Virus record (IMG/VR): IMGVR_UViG_3300034026_000012
Span: 1-50,672 of that record
Strand: one strand, 5' to 3'
DNA length: 50,672 nt
Origin: a virus
Made by a program: the position numbers and the translations under genes. This document shows, one piece after another, positions 9,501 to 17,601 of the stretch (the first letter of the stretch is position 1; every line of letters starts with the position of its first letter). Below the pieces are notes generated by a model. The model ran no database searches. It was not told where the DNA came from and saw only the letters and a list, made by a program, of their open reading frames with translations.

Positions 9501-11598
9501 GGTTCTGGAGCGACGACGCCTGCTGGTCGAAGGCCCGCGCCGCATCCCGGGCTGCCTGCGTGCCCTTGTCCTGCGCGCCCGTCGCGGCATCGACCTTCGG
9601 CGTCATCGCGTCGTAGTGGATGAGGAGAAGACGTATCTGGTCGTCAGTACGCCCCGCCGCCCGCTCATACTCGATGAACTGGTCGCGCGTGAGCCCTATC
9701 GTCTGTGCGACGCGCGCCTGCATCTCGGCGCTGTGCTGGAGCTGGGGGTTGAGCCCGCTCTTAATCTCGTCAGAGAGCGTGGAGATGCGCCCCGACAGCG
9801 AGGCGGTGACGTGCTCGACCTCGGAAGCGGAGGCGGCTCCCGTTTTCAGCTTCAGCTTCCACTCGTCAATGATGGAATTCAGTTGGCCGATCTTCAGGCG
9901 CTTCGCCTCTATCTGAGCGCCCGTCTCGATGATGGCCGCCGAGGTCGTCAGCAACTGCGCCTTCAGCTCGACCTGGGAGCGGCCGGCGAGGTCATCCACC
10001 GCCTGCTTCACCGCGTCGATTTTCTTGCGCTCGTCGGCGATGGTCTCGATGTAGGCGCGCGTCTCCGGGTTCAAGGTGCGCAGGATTTCTTCGAGCTGCT
10101 GGTGTTTCTCGGCGCTCGACCCCACGGAATCGCCGAGTTGCGCGACGAGTCCCTGCGCGCGCGCGGCCTCGTCCGATTGCTTCTTTAGCGCGGCGACAGA
10201 ATCCGTAGTGATGGAGGCCGCACGCTCCGACGCGGTCGTCCAGTCAATCATCGCGGCGACGGCCACGCCCGCAGCTACGACCAGGAGCCCCCACCCGGCG
10301 GTGACGGCGACGAGTTCGGTGGCGGTCATGGCGGCGGCGTACCGCACTAGCCCCATGAGCTGGATCGTTTGCTTGAGGCCGGCGAGCAGCGACGGGATGT
10401 TGGTCAAGGCGCTGGCTACGAGCTGCGTGTTCAGGAGCTGGTGCGCGGCGGCCAGGCTGAGGACGGCGAGAGCCGCCGCGGCGAAGGCTGCCGGGTATTT
10501 GTTGACCAGAGACAACACGCCCGTCAGCATGGGCTCGGCGAAGAGGAAGGTCTTTATCAAACCCTTCTCGACCATCACCCGCGCCGCCTCGGCCTGGGAG
10601 GCGAGCGACTCCTTCTGCTTCTGGAAAGCCTCCTCGACCGTGCCCGACGCGGCTGCGATTCCGCGCAAGTCTGCCGCAAACTGCTGAGAGTTCGCGCCCG
10701 TCAGCTTCAGCACGACGTTCAGTCCCTGCACGTCGCCGAAGAGAATCGCGAGCTTGTCAATGTCGCCCTGCGTTGCCTCCGACACCTCATTGAGGAACTG
10801 TGCGAAGCCCTTCGACCTGAGCGCACTGGCGCTGAACTCCAGCCCCAACTCCCCGGCCAGCTTTTTGGCGTCCTCGCTGGGCTTGACGATGTTCGCCAGG
10901 GCGGTGCGCAGCCCCTCAATCACCTGTGCCGGCCTGGTCGTGCGGGAGCCTGTGGCAATCGCCGCAAACATCTCGTCCAGCGTGACACCGGCCTCCGCGG
11001 CAAAGCTCGACACCTGACCGATGTTCTGCGCGAGCTGCGGGAATTCCACCTTCCCGCGCTTCACGGTCTCGAAAGCCTTGTCGTAGATTTCCGTGAGGTC
11101 TTTGCCCTGGAGGTTGTAGCTCGCCATCACGGATGTCCCCATGTCCACCGTCTCGAAGGTGGAGGCGAGGCCGGCGCGCGCGGCCTTCGCCGAGACCGTG
11201 ATGGCGTCGAGGGAATCTTCCGCGGCCACGCCCGAACTCAAAGCCTGGTACATCCCGCGCGCCAGCTCGCTCGTGTGGCCGAGGGCCGGGTCGAGGTCGA
11301 GCAGGCCGTTGCGCAAGGAGGGGAGCGCGGAAGAGTCGTCGAGGAGCGTGTTGAGGTTAGCGAGTTCTCTGCCGAACTGGAGGTACTCGCGGGCGGCGTC
11401 CACGGCCTCGCGCGTCAACGTCGCTATGGCGCGCGAGGCCAAGTCCGCCTGGATGAAGACGCTGCGCAGGCCGCCCGTGCTCGTCTTCTCCGCCGTGTCG
11501 TCGAGCTGGCTGAAGGCGGACGTCAGCCCCTTGACGACCTGCATGGCGGCCGCCCCGTCCGCGGAAAAAACGATTGGTACGAATCTGGGGCCGCCCAT
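6562..11598 (-). CDS. Tape measure protein with lytic transglycosylase domain (TMP1)
   Basis: 1678 residues, the largest gene. It sets tail length and usually passes through the cell wall during DNA entry. Residues about 60-350 match the TP901/PhageMin_Tail core (Ala-rich, with TRPAQVIEGLRTALANIVKPS). Membrane-like helices follow near 360-460. Residues about 816-940 are a soluble lytic transglycosylase fold, with probable catalytic Glu846 in HTESSF and the usual AIGLGQIMPGTG motif. The C-terminal third (about 1320-1678) contains NPWTIGIAAAA, a membrane segment, and is homologous to the end of the second tape-measure-like protein at 24664-28893. The ATG lies 11 bases after the chaperone GT stop. 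Confidence 0.92.
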   Translation of the reverse strand: MGGPRFVPIVFSADGAAAMQVVKGLTSAFSQLDDTAEKTSTGGLRSVFIQADLASRAIATLTREAVDAAREYLQFGRELANLNTLLDDSSALPSLRNGLLDLDPALGHTSELARGMYQALSSGVAAEDSLDAITVSAKAARAGLASTFETVDMGTSVMASYNLQGKDLTEIYDKAFETVKRGKVEFPQLAQNIGQVSSFAAEAGVTLDEMFAAIATGSRTTRPAQVIEGLRTALANIVKPSEDAKKLAGELGLEFSASALRSKGFAQFLNEVSEATQGDIDKLAILFGDVQGLNVVLKLTGANSQQFAADLRGIAAASGTVEEAFQKQKESLASQAEAARVMVEKGLIKTFLFAEPMLTGVLSLVNKYPAAFAAAALAVLSLAAAHQLLNTQLVASALTNIPSLLAGLKQTIQLMGLVRYAAAMTATELVAVTAGWGLLVVAAGVAVAAMIDWTTASERAASITTDSVAALKKQSDEAARAQGLVAQLGDSVGSSAEKHQQLEEILRTLNPETRAYIETIADERKKIDAVKQAVDDLAGRSQVELKAQLLTTSAAIIETGAQIEAKRLKIGQLNSIIDEWKLKLKTGAASASEVEHVTASLSGRISTLSDEIKSGLNPQLQHSAEMQARVAQTIGLTRDQFIEYERAAGRTDDQIRLLLIHYDAMTPKVDAATGAQDKGTQAARDAARAFDQQASSLQNLNNTLDNFGKSAGAAASERQKRVKDYVSWMTQNAVALKLTPEQAAQLSREYAAKYMPQVSTDIQQEKLAGQAQKAIEQGFGLSKESGGGSRTKLSASDREDNEVINAVSRSLRAPRPSDPALAALISQAAERFNIPQGLAFAQLHTESSFSTKAVSPQGAIGLGQIMPGTGARYGFTPSDLRDPKKNLTAWGKYMSFLFGRYGDWDLAVLAYHQGEGTVDRLVKTLTKTEGGRADVQRAARGAGVIGPKGRAYLRDIKRFDYEGGGSRASSDKEFSQLVLGGQFQQDLVTGRDDLSKSPLGGQLVQLTPEKFAGMQDRIAAMLEANRNRPLDAGRGAIEGSTLDANSGGIALDSGLGFEQSKSQEEISEYYRELIRQEEEAAGQQVFLAQYVDGRRREVAKDYFTREKTIQIDLGGMEQELSELRRQAADDQLSAQRRLLSAKGEEVSLTQRLTTLQDEYANSFANLGLRTQVATWEELVAIRREDAQAIEEQARAQVRLEDAATVHTEQVRARVLRHLAESGDATSAWSDGLISSFDQITGAIDRGIAKLTGGIGLATSLLQNFAHQLENRVFKKFLDALFPEQKGEGGGAPGGGFSPTKLLNLGGGGGGTPPFVPSASNSGGVINAFRQGGFKAGIKSLFGLGGSAATAKGATAAAGPWVNPVTFAADFGAAPALVGGGAAAGGGAAAGGASSGSMMGSMGAFMTNPWTIGIAAAALTGFALWKHFSHGTEKKLRSTIQQEYQVNVKDMQTLSAVKQLGEQAFGKGQVSKHLLETVRLDQAKEMIAAYAEQTGQQSKLLADRQLADPSNAANNFVRRIDGGPIPGLTRGFDHVPVLADGGEHMIDSGTVARNGGHSAFDELRAGRAVIAGRTPLARAMARLREQMSRSAESSPSSPAPAPRASSSSGGGDPEVKAMLARLTAALEENNEVMGTFRTADEGSVVERGLKKRPRSAMDAVNASATQGHGRESLQKNLGL

Positions 11599-11608
11599 GA
11601 GTCCTAAC

Positions 11609-12717
11609 TCAACCCTTCGAGGCGAAGAACGCGGTCAGTAGCTCGAACATCTGACCGGCCTTCGCCTTTGATTGCCGCTCGCGCCTCTCGACCTCGTCGT
11701 CCCAGCACGCGATGCAATCGCGCGCGAGCGGCGAAAGCCGGAGCGCATCAAACCGCGGGTCGCGTGAGTCACGCAGCCGCACCAGGCGCTTGATCTCGTC
11801 AAGGAATTCCTGGTCGTCGCGGGAGACCGCCGTCGGCTTCGTCGGGAGAAGAGGGCAAAGCGTGCATGCGTTCGCCCTCTTCTCCTCGGTCGTTACGCCG
11901 TAGGCGCTGGCGAAGTCGCCGCACCGCCGCTCCCCTGGGCATCGCTCGCCGCCGCCGTCGCCCCACTCCCTTGCGACCCGCTCGGCGATGGCTGGGGCAA
12001 GGCGGTCGAGTTTCCCGCGTGCTGCTTCTGGAGCTGGCGGAAGTGGAACTGCACCACGGCCATCTTGTGGTGCTTCGGGATGCGCCCCGCGTAGTTCTCG
12101 TGGCTGACATGGATCAAGTCGTAGAGCGCGGCCAGGCGGTTCATGCGCGAGGGGATGCGCTGGTCGGTCTCGCCGAAGCGGGTGCCGCGCACGAGCAGCG
12201 CGCGGCTCATGATCTGCTGGTACGCCTCGAAGTCGTCCGGGTTGTCGCGGATGACGTGCGTCGTGACGCACTCCTGCCCGCCGAAGAGGCAGCGCAGGTT
12301 GTACGTCAGCGGCTCGTCGTCGTCGGGGCACGGCCCCGAGGCCGTCGAGGTCTTAGGGGCGATGACCTCCACGGCGAGCAGGAGGTTGTGCACCGCGTAG
12401 GACTTGTCCTTGTCCGCCACCTTGCCCGCGTAGTTCTCGCCGCGCGCGCCCGAGCTGTTCCAGTAATCGACGGCGATGACGACGGCCGACGAGCTGTTGA
12501 TAGCCCTGGCGTCGTCGTCGTCCGTCTCCGTGGCGTCAGCGTCGGTGAGCCGCACGTCACGCGCGCGATCCATCTCGATGAGCAGCTCGTCGTTGACGCC
12601 GCCGAAGATGTGCGCGACCGGGTAGAACAGATTCCCGCGGCGGGTCTGAAACTCGTATCGCTGCTCCGCGTCGGCGTCGAAGACTACCGGCGTGGGTGTG
12701 GGGGTTGTGGGTGCCAT
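11609..12717 (-). CDS. Tail assembly chaperone, frameshift product (gpGT-like)
   Basis: A -1 shift at the heptamer 12010-12016 joins the first 236 residues of the short form to an open frame running from 12010 to 11609 (133 residues, total about 369). The extension begins LDRLAPAIAERVAREWG and contains two cysteine pairs (ACTLCP, CIAC) and a helical end that runs right up to the tape measure start. This is the lambda G/GT arrangement, in which the longer form recruits tape measure and tube subunits. Everything upstream of 12010 in the second frame is Arg/Pro-rich shadow. Confidence 0.8.
11893..12717 (-). CDS. Tail assembly chaperone, short form (gpG-like)
   Basis: 274 residues. It lies between the tail tube gene and the tape measure gene, the conserved place for tail chaperones. 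A good Shine-Dalgarno (GGAGG) precedes the ATG. The body is hydrophilic, with a PCPDDDEP loop and a C-terminal region RMNRLAALYDLIHVSHENY that looks helical; the last 35 residues are low-complexity Ser/Gly/Ala, as often seen when a frameshift makes the real extension. A slippery heptamer inside codon 235-236 links it to a second frame (see GT product). Confidence 0.75.
   Translation of the reverse strand: MAPTTPTPTPVVFDADAEQRYEFQTRRGNLFYPVAHIFGGVNDELLIEMDRARDVRLTDADATETDDDDARAINSSSAVVIAVDYWNSSGARGENYAGKVADKDKSYAVHNLLLAVEVIAPKTSTASGPCPDDDEPLTYNLRCLFGGQECVTTHVIRDNPDDFEAYQQIMSRALLVRGTRFGETDQRIPSRMNRLAALYDLIHVSHENYAGRIPKHHKMAVVQFHFRQLQKQHAGNSTALPQPSPSGSQGSGATAAASDAQGSGGAATSPAPTA
12010..12016 (-). 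other. Programmed -1 frameshift site GGGAAAC
   Basis: On the minus strand the bases read GCG GGA AAC TCG in the G frame, so the heptamer G GGA AAC fits the X XXY YYZ rule exactly. The second frame is -1 relative to the first and is open from here to 11609. Position, frame and motif all agree. Confidence 0.88.
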
Positions 12718-12759
12718 CTGTCGTTCCTCCGAATCTCAGTTGTTTTGTCAGGTGCCGGC

Positions 12760-12789
12760 GCCGGGCGGGGCCGTGTGACCCCGCCTGGC
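12760..12789 (-). other. Hairpin between tail tube and chaperone genes
   Basis: Two 11-base arms (one G-T mismatch) with an 8-base loop, in the 80-base gap after the tail tube gene. There is no T-run, so it may slow transcription or protect the tube mRNA rather than terminate. Confidence 0.5.
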
Positions 12790-12797
12790 GTTGATGG

Positions 12798-13892
12798 TTA
12801 CGCGGTGTAAGAAAGAACGGTGTTCGTCAACTCGACGCTCGCCGGAAGCTCCTGGGTCAGGTCGAACATGACGAGCCCTTTGATCTGCACCTGGACGACC
12901 TTGTCCTTCGAGGTCAGATCGACCATCTCGTAGACGAAGCGCGGCACGATGACGGCGAGCTTGTGCTTGATGGCGCCGCCGATGACCGGCCCCGTCAGGC
13001 CAAGCAGGATGTCGATCTCCTTGCCCGCCTCCAGGTGCGCGATCTCCTCCGACTGCGCCGCGAAGCGCGCGCTATAGTCGAACTCGAACTCCTGAGACTC
13101 CACGAGCAGCTCGGAGCGAACCATCCCCGTCTTCGAGTCGCCCGCCGTCTGGAACAGCTCCGCGCCGGGGACGTAGCCCTGCTCGGCCAGCAGGTTGTTC
13201 TTCACGCGGAAGGCCCACTGTTCGAGGCGGTTGGCCGCGCCGAGCGTCTGCGGGTTGAGCTGCGTCCCCGTGTCCGAGCGGGTCAGCTTCACCATCGAGT
13301 TGGTGAAGTAGCGCAGCCCCGCGAGCTTGGCGATGTCCGAGGCGCTGATGCCGCTCGGCGTGATCTTCCTGCCGGAGCCGCGGTAGGAGGCGGAAGCGGA
13401 GACGTGCCCCGAGCCGGAGCCCTTCAGCTCGTAGCTCTCCGTCACCATCGAGGGGAAGGAGCGGTTCAGCCCCGGCCCGTCGATCTCGACGAAGGTGCGC
13501 GACGGGAGCTGCTTCGAGACGGCGATGTCGAGTGGGGTGAACTTGTGCTTGCGGGCGGCGGCCGCGTTGACCGCGTCGGGCGTCGTGACGGTGACGGAGC
13601 CGAAGGCGTCGAGCAGGTCGCGCCCGGCCTCTTCCGAGCAGACGCGAATCTCGTGCGAAACCTCGGCCTCGTTCTCCGTGACGTAGCGCTCGGTCGCGTG
13701 ATTAGTCCCCGTGGCGTCGCCCTTATTCGTCTCGAACTTGGGCGTCCACTTCGTGAAGTTGGAGTCCTTCACGGGGAAGTCGATGCGGTTGGCGGCGTCG
13801 GTCATGTCGGTCGGCGTCTGGTAGTCGGCCTGCGGCAGTTTGCTGCGCGAGTACCTCCGCTGCTGTTCGTGCGCCGGGTTGGATGAAGGCAT
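12798..13892 (-). CDS. Major tail tube protein
   Basis: 364 residues, with a strong Shine-Dalgarno (GAGGAG) before the ATG. It is an abundant-type structural protein: no Cys-rich or catalytic motif apart from one Cys, regular beta strands and long loops. It is placed directly before the frameshifted chaperones and after the head-tail completion genes, as tail tube genes are. It is longer than the roughly 180-250 residues of many siphovirus tubes, so it may carry an extra Ig-like domain. Assignment from order and size. Confidence 0.65.
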   Translation of the reverse strand: MPSSNPAHEQQRRYSRSKLPQADYQTPTDMTDAANRIDFPVKDSNFTKWTPKFETNKGDATGTNHATERYVTENEAEVSHEIRVCSEEAGRDLLDAFGSVTVTTPDAVNAAAARKHKFTPLDIAVSKQLPSRTFVEIDGPGLNRSFPSMVTESYELKGSGSGHVSASASYRGSGRKITPSGISASDIAKLAGLRYFTNSMVKLTRSDTGTQLNPQTLGAANRLEQWAFRVKNNLLAEQGYVPGAELFQTAGDSKTGMVRSELLVESQEFEFDYSARFAAQSEEIAHLEAGKEIDILLGLTGPVIGGAIKHKLAVIVPRFVYEMVDLTSKDKVVQVQIKGLVMFDLTQELPASVELTNTVLSYTA

Positions 13893-13944
13893 TTTCTTTC
13901 TCCTCGTTTAAATGGTTGGTGCCGACCGCACTACTGCGGAAGTT

Positions 13945-14259
13945 CTATTTGTCGGCCGCCCGCTGGCGGGGCCGCCGCACGACCGCGCCGGAGGCGTCGC
14001 CCTGCTCGGTCTGCTGAAGACCCTCCTGCTGCTCGGACCGCTGACCCTCCTGCCGCTGCTCCGGGGTGGCCTCCTCGATGACCTCGAACAGGCCCGTCCG
14101 CTTGAGCATCGGCCACTCGTCGGACGTCACCTCGAACGGCTCTTCTTTGGCCTCGAACACCCGGCGGTAGTCGCCGTTCGCCACCTCGACGCGTTCCTGA
14201 GTAAAGCGGCGCTCGCCGCCCTCGGTCTTCTCGACTTCCTCTTTGAACCGAAGCTCCAT
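13945..14259 (-). CDS. Small acidic structural-region protein
   Basis: 104 residues from the ATG at 14259, which has an AAAGGTG Shine-Dalgarno seven bases upstream; a GTG at 14268 is possible but poorer. The second half is Glu/Gln-rich and likely disordered. Between tail completion protein and tail tube. Unknown function. Confidence 0.5.
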   Translation of the reverse strand: MELRFKEEVEKTEGGERRFTQERVEVANGDYRRVFEAKEEPFEVTSDEWPMLKRTGLFEVIEEATPEQRQEGQRSEQQEGLQQTEQGDASGAVVRRPRQRAADK

Positions 14260-14264
14260 CACAA

Positions 14265-14720
14265 TCACCTTTCGTCATCGAGTAACTGCCCCGTGCCGTT
14301 GACGACCAGCGGGACGATAGCGAGGGCGAACACGTCGCCGCCCTGGTCGGTGTAGCCGCGGACGCAGCGGCGCACCAGCACGTCGTTCACCCGGCCACCC
14401 ATCGTCGTGTTGTCGAAGAAGAGTGCGGCCACGGCGAGCATCAGCTCGCGGGCCTTGTTTCGGGCCGCCTTCCGGTCTGACTTGTCCTCGCCCGCGATGC
14501 GCGCGAAGCAAAAGAGGGAAAGCTCCGCGTCGAACTCTTGCATGCCTTCGCCGCCGGGCAACGGCGCCACGTCCGACTCGCAGTCGCCGATCTGCACGCC
14601 GCGCTCCTGCTTCGACGTGTAGAGGGTGTCGTGAAGCTCGATGCCGAAGAGTGCGGAGCCCTCCTCGGCGGCCACAACCGCCTCGGCGATGAACTCGTGA
14701 GTAGCGTCTTCGACGGTCAC
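14265..14720 (-). CDS. Head-tail/tail completion protein
   Basis: 151 residues; GTG start overlapping the stop of the upstream gene (GTGA). The pattern of a short beta-alpha protein with FDAELSLFCFARI and ELMLAVAALFF fits tail terminator or minor tail proteins of about this length. It follows the HK97 gp10-like gene, the usual order. No specific motif. Confidence 0.5.
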   Translation of the reverse strand: MTVEDATHEFIAEAVVAAEEGSALFGIELHDTLYTSKQERGVQIGDCESDVAPLPGGEGMQEFDAELSLFCFARIAGEDKSDRKAARNKARELMLAVAALFFDNTTMGGRVNDVLVRRCVRGYTDQGGDVFALAIVPLVVNGTGQLLDDER

Positions 14721-15313
14721 GGCCGCCCTCCTACGAAATCGCTGACGGCGCGGTCGAAGATCGGCGGCGCCTCTCTCTCCAGTCGCGCCCCCGCGCGCTC
14801 GTGATACGGGTTGGGCTTAATGCCCTTGATGTAACGCCGCATCACGTAGACCTGACCGTCGGCGACGATGTACGGCTCGCCGCTCGGCGCGCTGCTCACC
14901 GGAACGAGCAGCGCCCTGGCTTTCCTCGGCCGGATGACCGGCCGGGGGCCGAAGACGCCGCCGGTCGAGTAGACGCCCGTCCCTTCGGCGACCGCCTGCG
15001 GGTAGTTGAAGGCGGGGACGGCGCGCAGCGTGACCTTCTTCGTCTTGCCGCCGGGGCGGTGGAGTACGCCTTCACGCCGCCCCTGCCGGCCCGTCCTGGC
15101 CGTGATGACGATCTCGCCGCGTATCTGGCCGCGGACGACCTTCACGTCGGACGAGACGCCCTGGATGAGGTTGCGCGTCCGCTTGGGCGCCTCCTCACGC
15201 ACGAGTTGCTCGCCGCGCTCGGCCAGCCGGCGCGAGCCCACCTCGGCCGCCCGCCCGTACTCGTCGCCGAGGCGCATGACCTGCCCGATGTCTGCCGTGA
15301 CCTTGAAACTCAT
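14717..15313 (-). CDS. HK97 gp10-like / virion morphogenesis protein
   Basis: 198 residues, basic. It begins with a helical segment (EYGRAAEVGSRRLAERGEQLV) and then beta strands with PYIVADGQVYVMRRYIKGIKPNPY, ending HERAGARLEREAPPIFD. The phrase PNPYHERA near the C-terminus is the hallmark of the gp10-like family, in which a final amphipathic helix follows a P-(F/Y)-x-R-x-A motif. These proteins connect head and tail. Four-base overlap with the next gene. Confidence 0.7.
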   Translation of the reverse strand: MSFKVTADIGQVMRLGDEYGRAAEVGSRRLAERGEQLVREEAPKRTRNLIQGVSSDVKVVRGQIRGEIVITARTGRQGRREGVLHRPGGKTKKVTLRAVPAFNYPQAVAEGTGVYSTGGVFGPRPVIRPRKARALLVPVSSAPSGEPYIVADGQVYVMRRYIKGIKPNPYHERAGARLEREAPPIFDRAVSDFVGGRP

Positions 15314-15318
15314 GCGTC

Positions 15319-15753
15319 CTATCCGAGCACCACCACGACCTCGGCCTCGGGCGTGCCGTCGGCGAGCGCGTAGGGGCGCGCTATCTCCTCGGCCAACTCA
15401 AGGTAACCTTGCGAGAGCTGCCTGACCTCGGCGGGCGTGAGGTAGGTCGTCTGGATGTTGGCGTTCTGCGACCCCACCTCCTTGCGAGACTTCAGCACGC
15501 CGCTCAGGGTCAATTCCGTGTTCAGCCCCAGCATGGCGAAGTGCATCGCAAGCGCCGCCTCCGCGTTCTTCAGGTCTTCTGCGCGGTCGGCGTCCTGGGG
15601 CGCCTCGGCGACCGCGTCCGCGTAAACCGCGTCGCCGACCCACTTTTTCAGACGTCGAGCGGCGGCGCCGATGTGCGGCGTCAGTCGGGAGTCCTTTATG
15701 TCCGCGTTGATCTTGAAATACTCGCGGAACTTAGCGGCGTTGATGAGCGGCAT
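15319..15753 (-). CDS. Head-tail connector (gp6-like / gp36-like)
   Basis: 144 residues, mostly helical, starting MPLINAAKFREYF. A run of paired helices with a middle basic patch (RRLKKWVGDAVY) and a C-terminal helix resemble the DNA-packaging or connector adaptor proteins (Mu gp36/HK97 gp6 class) that follow capsid genes. Assigned by size, helical content and position. Confidence 0.55.
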   Translation of the reverse strand: MPLINAAKFREYFKINADIKDSRLTPHIGAAARRLKKWVGDAVYADAVAEAPQDADRAEDLKNAEAALAMHFAMLGLNTELTLSGVLKSRKEVGSQNANIQTTYLTPAEVRQLSQGYLELAEEIARPYALADGTPEAEVVVVLG

Positions 15754-15765
15754 CGCTAGACCTGG

Positions 15766-15797
15766 TTAAAAATTTGGGGGCGAAGTGCGCCGCCCCC
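15766..15797 (-). terminator. Partial terminator after major capsid gene
   Basis: On the minus strand a 7-base GC stem (GGGGGCG/CGCCCCC, 8-base loop) is followed by AAATTTTTAA, about 50 bases after the capsid stop. A second small GC hairpin (CGCAGGG/CCCTGCG) lies just upstream. It probably lowers readthrough so that capsid mRNA exceeds downstream mRNA. Confidence 0.6.
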
Positions 15798-15848
15798 GTG
15801 CGCCGCAGGGCGCGACCCCTGCGCCGTCGCGGTTAAATGCCGTGACGC

Positions 15849-17057
15849 TTAATCTTCGTAGGGCGACATCCAGCTCGGGAAGCCGTAAGCCTCGAAGTTC
15901 AGCGTGCGATCCATGCGGATGCTCGCGTTGCGCTGGAGCTTGGCGAAGCCGGTGAAGGTCGAGGCCACGGAACCCGTGATCCCCTTCATGACCATGCGCT
16001 CGGCCTCGACCATCAGGGGCTGCGCCGTGAGCTTCAGGAGCGAGACGGCGTTGTCCTGAATCGCGACCTGGTCTTCGGGCACCTTGTGGCTCGCGTAGAG
16101 GTCGTTCGGCGTCTGCACGCCGCCCTTGAGCCTGACGGCCATCAGCGGGCTCCCGGCGAACTGCTTATCCTTGACCTCCTGGAGGTCGAGGTAGTCGAGC
16201 GCGACGTCCTCGCCCGCGAACGCCTGGAGGCCGGCGCGCCCCAACTGGTTGAAGCGGATGCCGACGCGCAGGAAGTCGCGGAACTGGAAGCCCTTCGTCG
16301 TGTCGGACACGCCGATGACGGCCGACGCCTCCGAGCCGCCGGCCACGTCGCCGTTGACGATGACGTTGACCGCGTCGCCGTTGAGCAGCAGGCCGAGGAC
16401 GCGCCCGTAGTCAACGAAGAAGATGGAGAGCAGGCTGAGCGAGTTGAAGAGCACGGACTCGTCCGTGATCTCCAGCGCCCGCTTGCGCTTCTTGATCTCC
16501 ACTTTCTTGTGGCCGTGTGAGACCGTGCCGACCTCGGCCGTCGCACCCTCCGAGGTCTCCTCGGGCGAGGCGTCGCTCAGCTTGATGTTGGGGATGTTGA
16601 CGCTGTCGGAGGCGACGGGCTCGTCCTTGACGATGAGGTCGCTCCAGTAGGCGGCCTGCACCGCGCCGCTCATGATCGGGTCGAGCCACACCTCGGGGCT
16701 GATGTAGCGCGCCCCGCCGTTCGCCTCGCTCAGGATCGGGGACGACTGCGAGACGATGGCGCGGCGGGCCATCTCGACGGCCTGCTGGCGCGAGATGCCC
16801 ATGCCGAACTGGATACCCTGGCGCACGGCCTCGGGGATCAGCCACTTCTTGTCTTCGTCCTGCTGAAGGTCAACGACGCGGGTGAAGTGGGGGTCGACGC
16901 CCAGCTCCGAGAACATGTGGTCGGGCGTCACCTGGTACTGTTCCGCGAGGTGCTCGCGGAGGCTCACGTCGCGCGGCCTCAGCGGGTTCGTGCGGAGCGC
17001 GTTCAGCTCCTTCATGAGCTTGGCGACGTTGCCTTTGAATCCGTGGGTGGAACTCAT
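15849..17057 (-). CDS. Major capsid protein (HK97 fold)
   Basis: 402 residues. It has an N-terminal helical arm (KLMKELNALRTNPL), then the expected E-loop and P-domain style (SPEVWLDPIMSGAVQAAYW; SVNIPNIKLSD) and a long A-domain. The sequence TSEGATAEVGT with a following Lys-rich strand resembles capsids of transposable siphophages. It follows the cement gene and precedes the connector genes. Length fits a capsid not requiring a cleaved delta domain, since a separate protease/scaffold gene is upstream. Confidence 0.8.
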   Translation of the reverse strand: MSSTHGFKGNVAKLMKELNALRTNPLRPRDVSLREHLAEQYQVTPDHMFSELGVDPHFTRVVDLQQDEDKKWLIPEAVRQGIQFGMGISRQQAVEMARRAIVSQSSPILSEANGGARYISPEVWLDPIMSGAVQAAYWSDLIVKDEPVASDSVNIPNIKLSDASPEETSEGATAEVGTVSHGHKKVEIKKRKRALEITDESVLFNSLSLLSIFFVDYGRVLGLLLNGDAVNVIVNGDVAGGSEASAVIGVSDTTKGFQFRDFLRVGIRFNQLGRAGLQAFAGEDVALDYLDLQEVKDKQFAGSPLMAVRLKGGVQTPNDLYASHKVPEDQVAIQDNAVSLLKLTAQPLMVEAERMVMKGITGSVASTFTGFAKLQRNASIRMDRTLNFEAYGFPSWMSPYED

Positions 17058-17127
17058 CTTCTTTTACCTTCCTTCGGGTCTTTGGTTCTTCTGGTTCAGA
17101 GCCGGTGACTTGTCGCCCTCGGACTCG

Positions 17128-17529
17128 CTAGTAGGTCAACACCTCGACGTCCGCGGCGTCCGCGCCGCCGACGAGGCAGACGCCGAGCAGCGTGTCGGGC
17201 GTGTCACCCGCGACGAGGTCGGTCTGCGAGACCCACTTCTTCACGCGCTGTATGCCGTCGCCGTCCGCGGCGGCCATCTTCACGCGGTCGCCCGCCGCGA
17301 TGGCGCCGTCGGCCTTGATGGCGATCCGCTCCTTGAAGCGGGTCTCGACCGTCCCCGTGCCGTTCGCCTCGCGCGCGGGCTTCAGCAGCCGGCCGAGCAC
17401 GACAGCGCCCGCCCCCGCCTTGTTGACCGTCTTATTGCCGGTGATCGCGACCAGCGTGTTCTGCTCCAGCACCGCGGCGACAACCACCGGGATCGCCAGC
17501 CCGTGAACAAAAGCTTTGAGTTTCATCAT
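17128..17529 (-). CDS. Capsid decoration/cement protein (DUF2190-like)
   Basis: 133 residues with a hydrophobic start (HGLAIPVVVAAVL) and the pattern of DUF2190 proteins: repeated Gly-rich beta turns (AIAAGDRVKMAAADG, DTLLGVCLVGG). Such proteins bind between capsomers. Placed between head protease and major capsid genes. ATG at 17529 or the next ATG at 17526 both have a GGAG upstream. Confidence 0.65.
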   Translation of the reverse strand: MMKLKAFVHGLAIPVVVAAVLEQNTLVAITGNKTVNKAGAGAVVLGRLLKPAREANGTGTVETRFKERIAIKADGAIAAGDRVKMAAADGDGIQRVKKWVSQTDLVAGDTPDTLLGVCLVGGADAADVEVLTY

Positions 17530-17601
17530 TCTTCTCCGTCGTGGTTGAAGGTCGCGGCGCGCCCTTCAAAGTAAGTGTCCGAAGCGGTCTGACAGGGCCG
17601 C

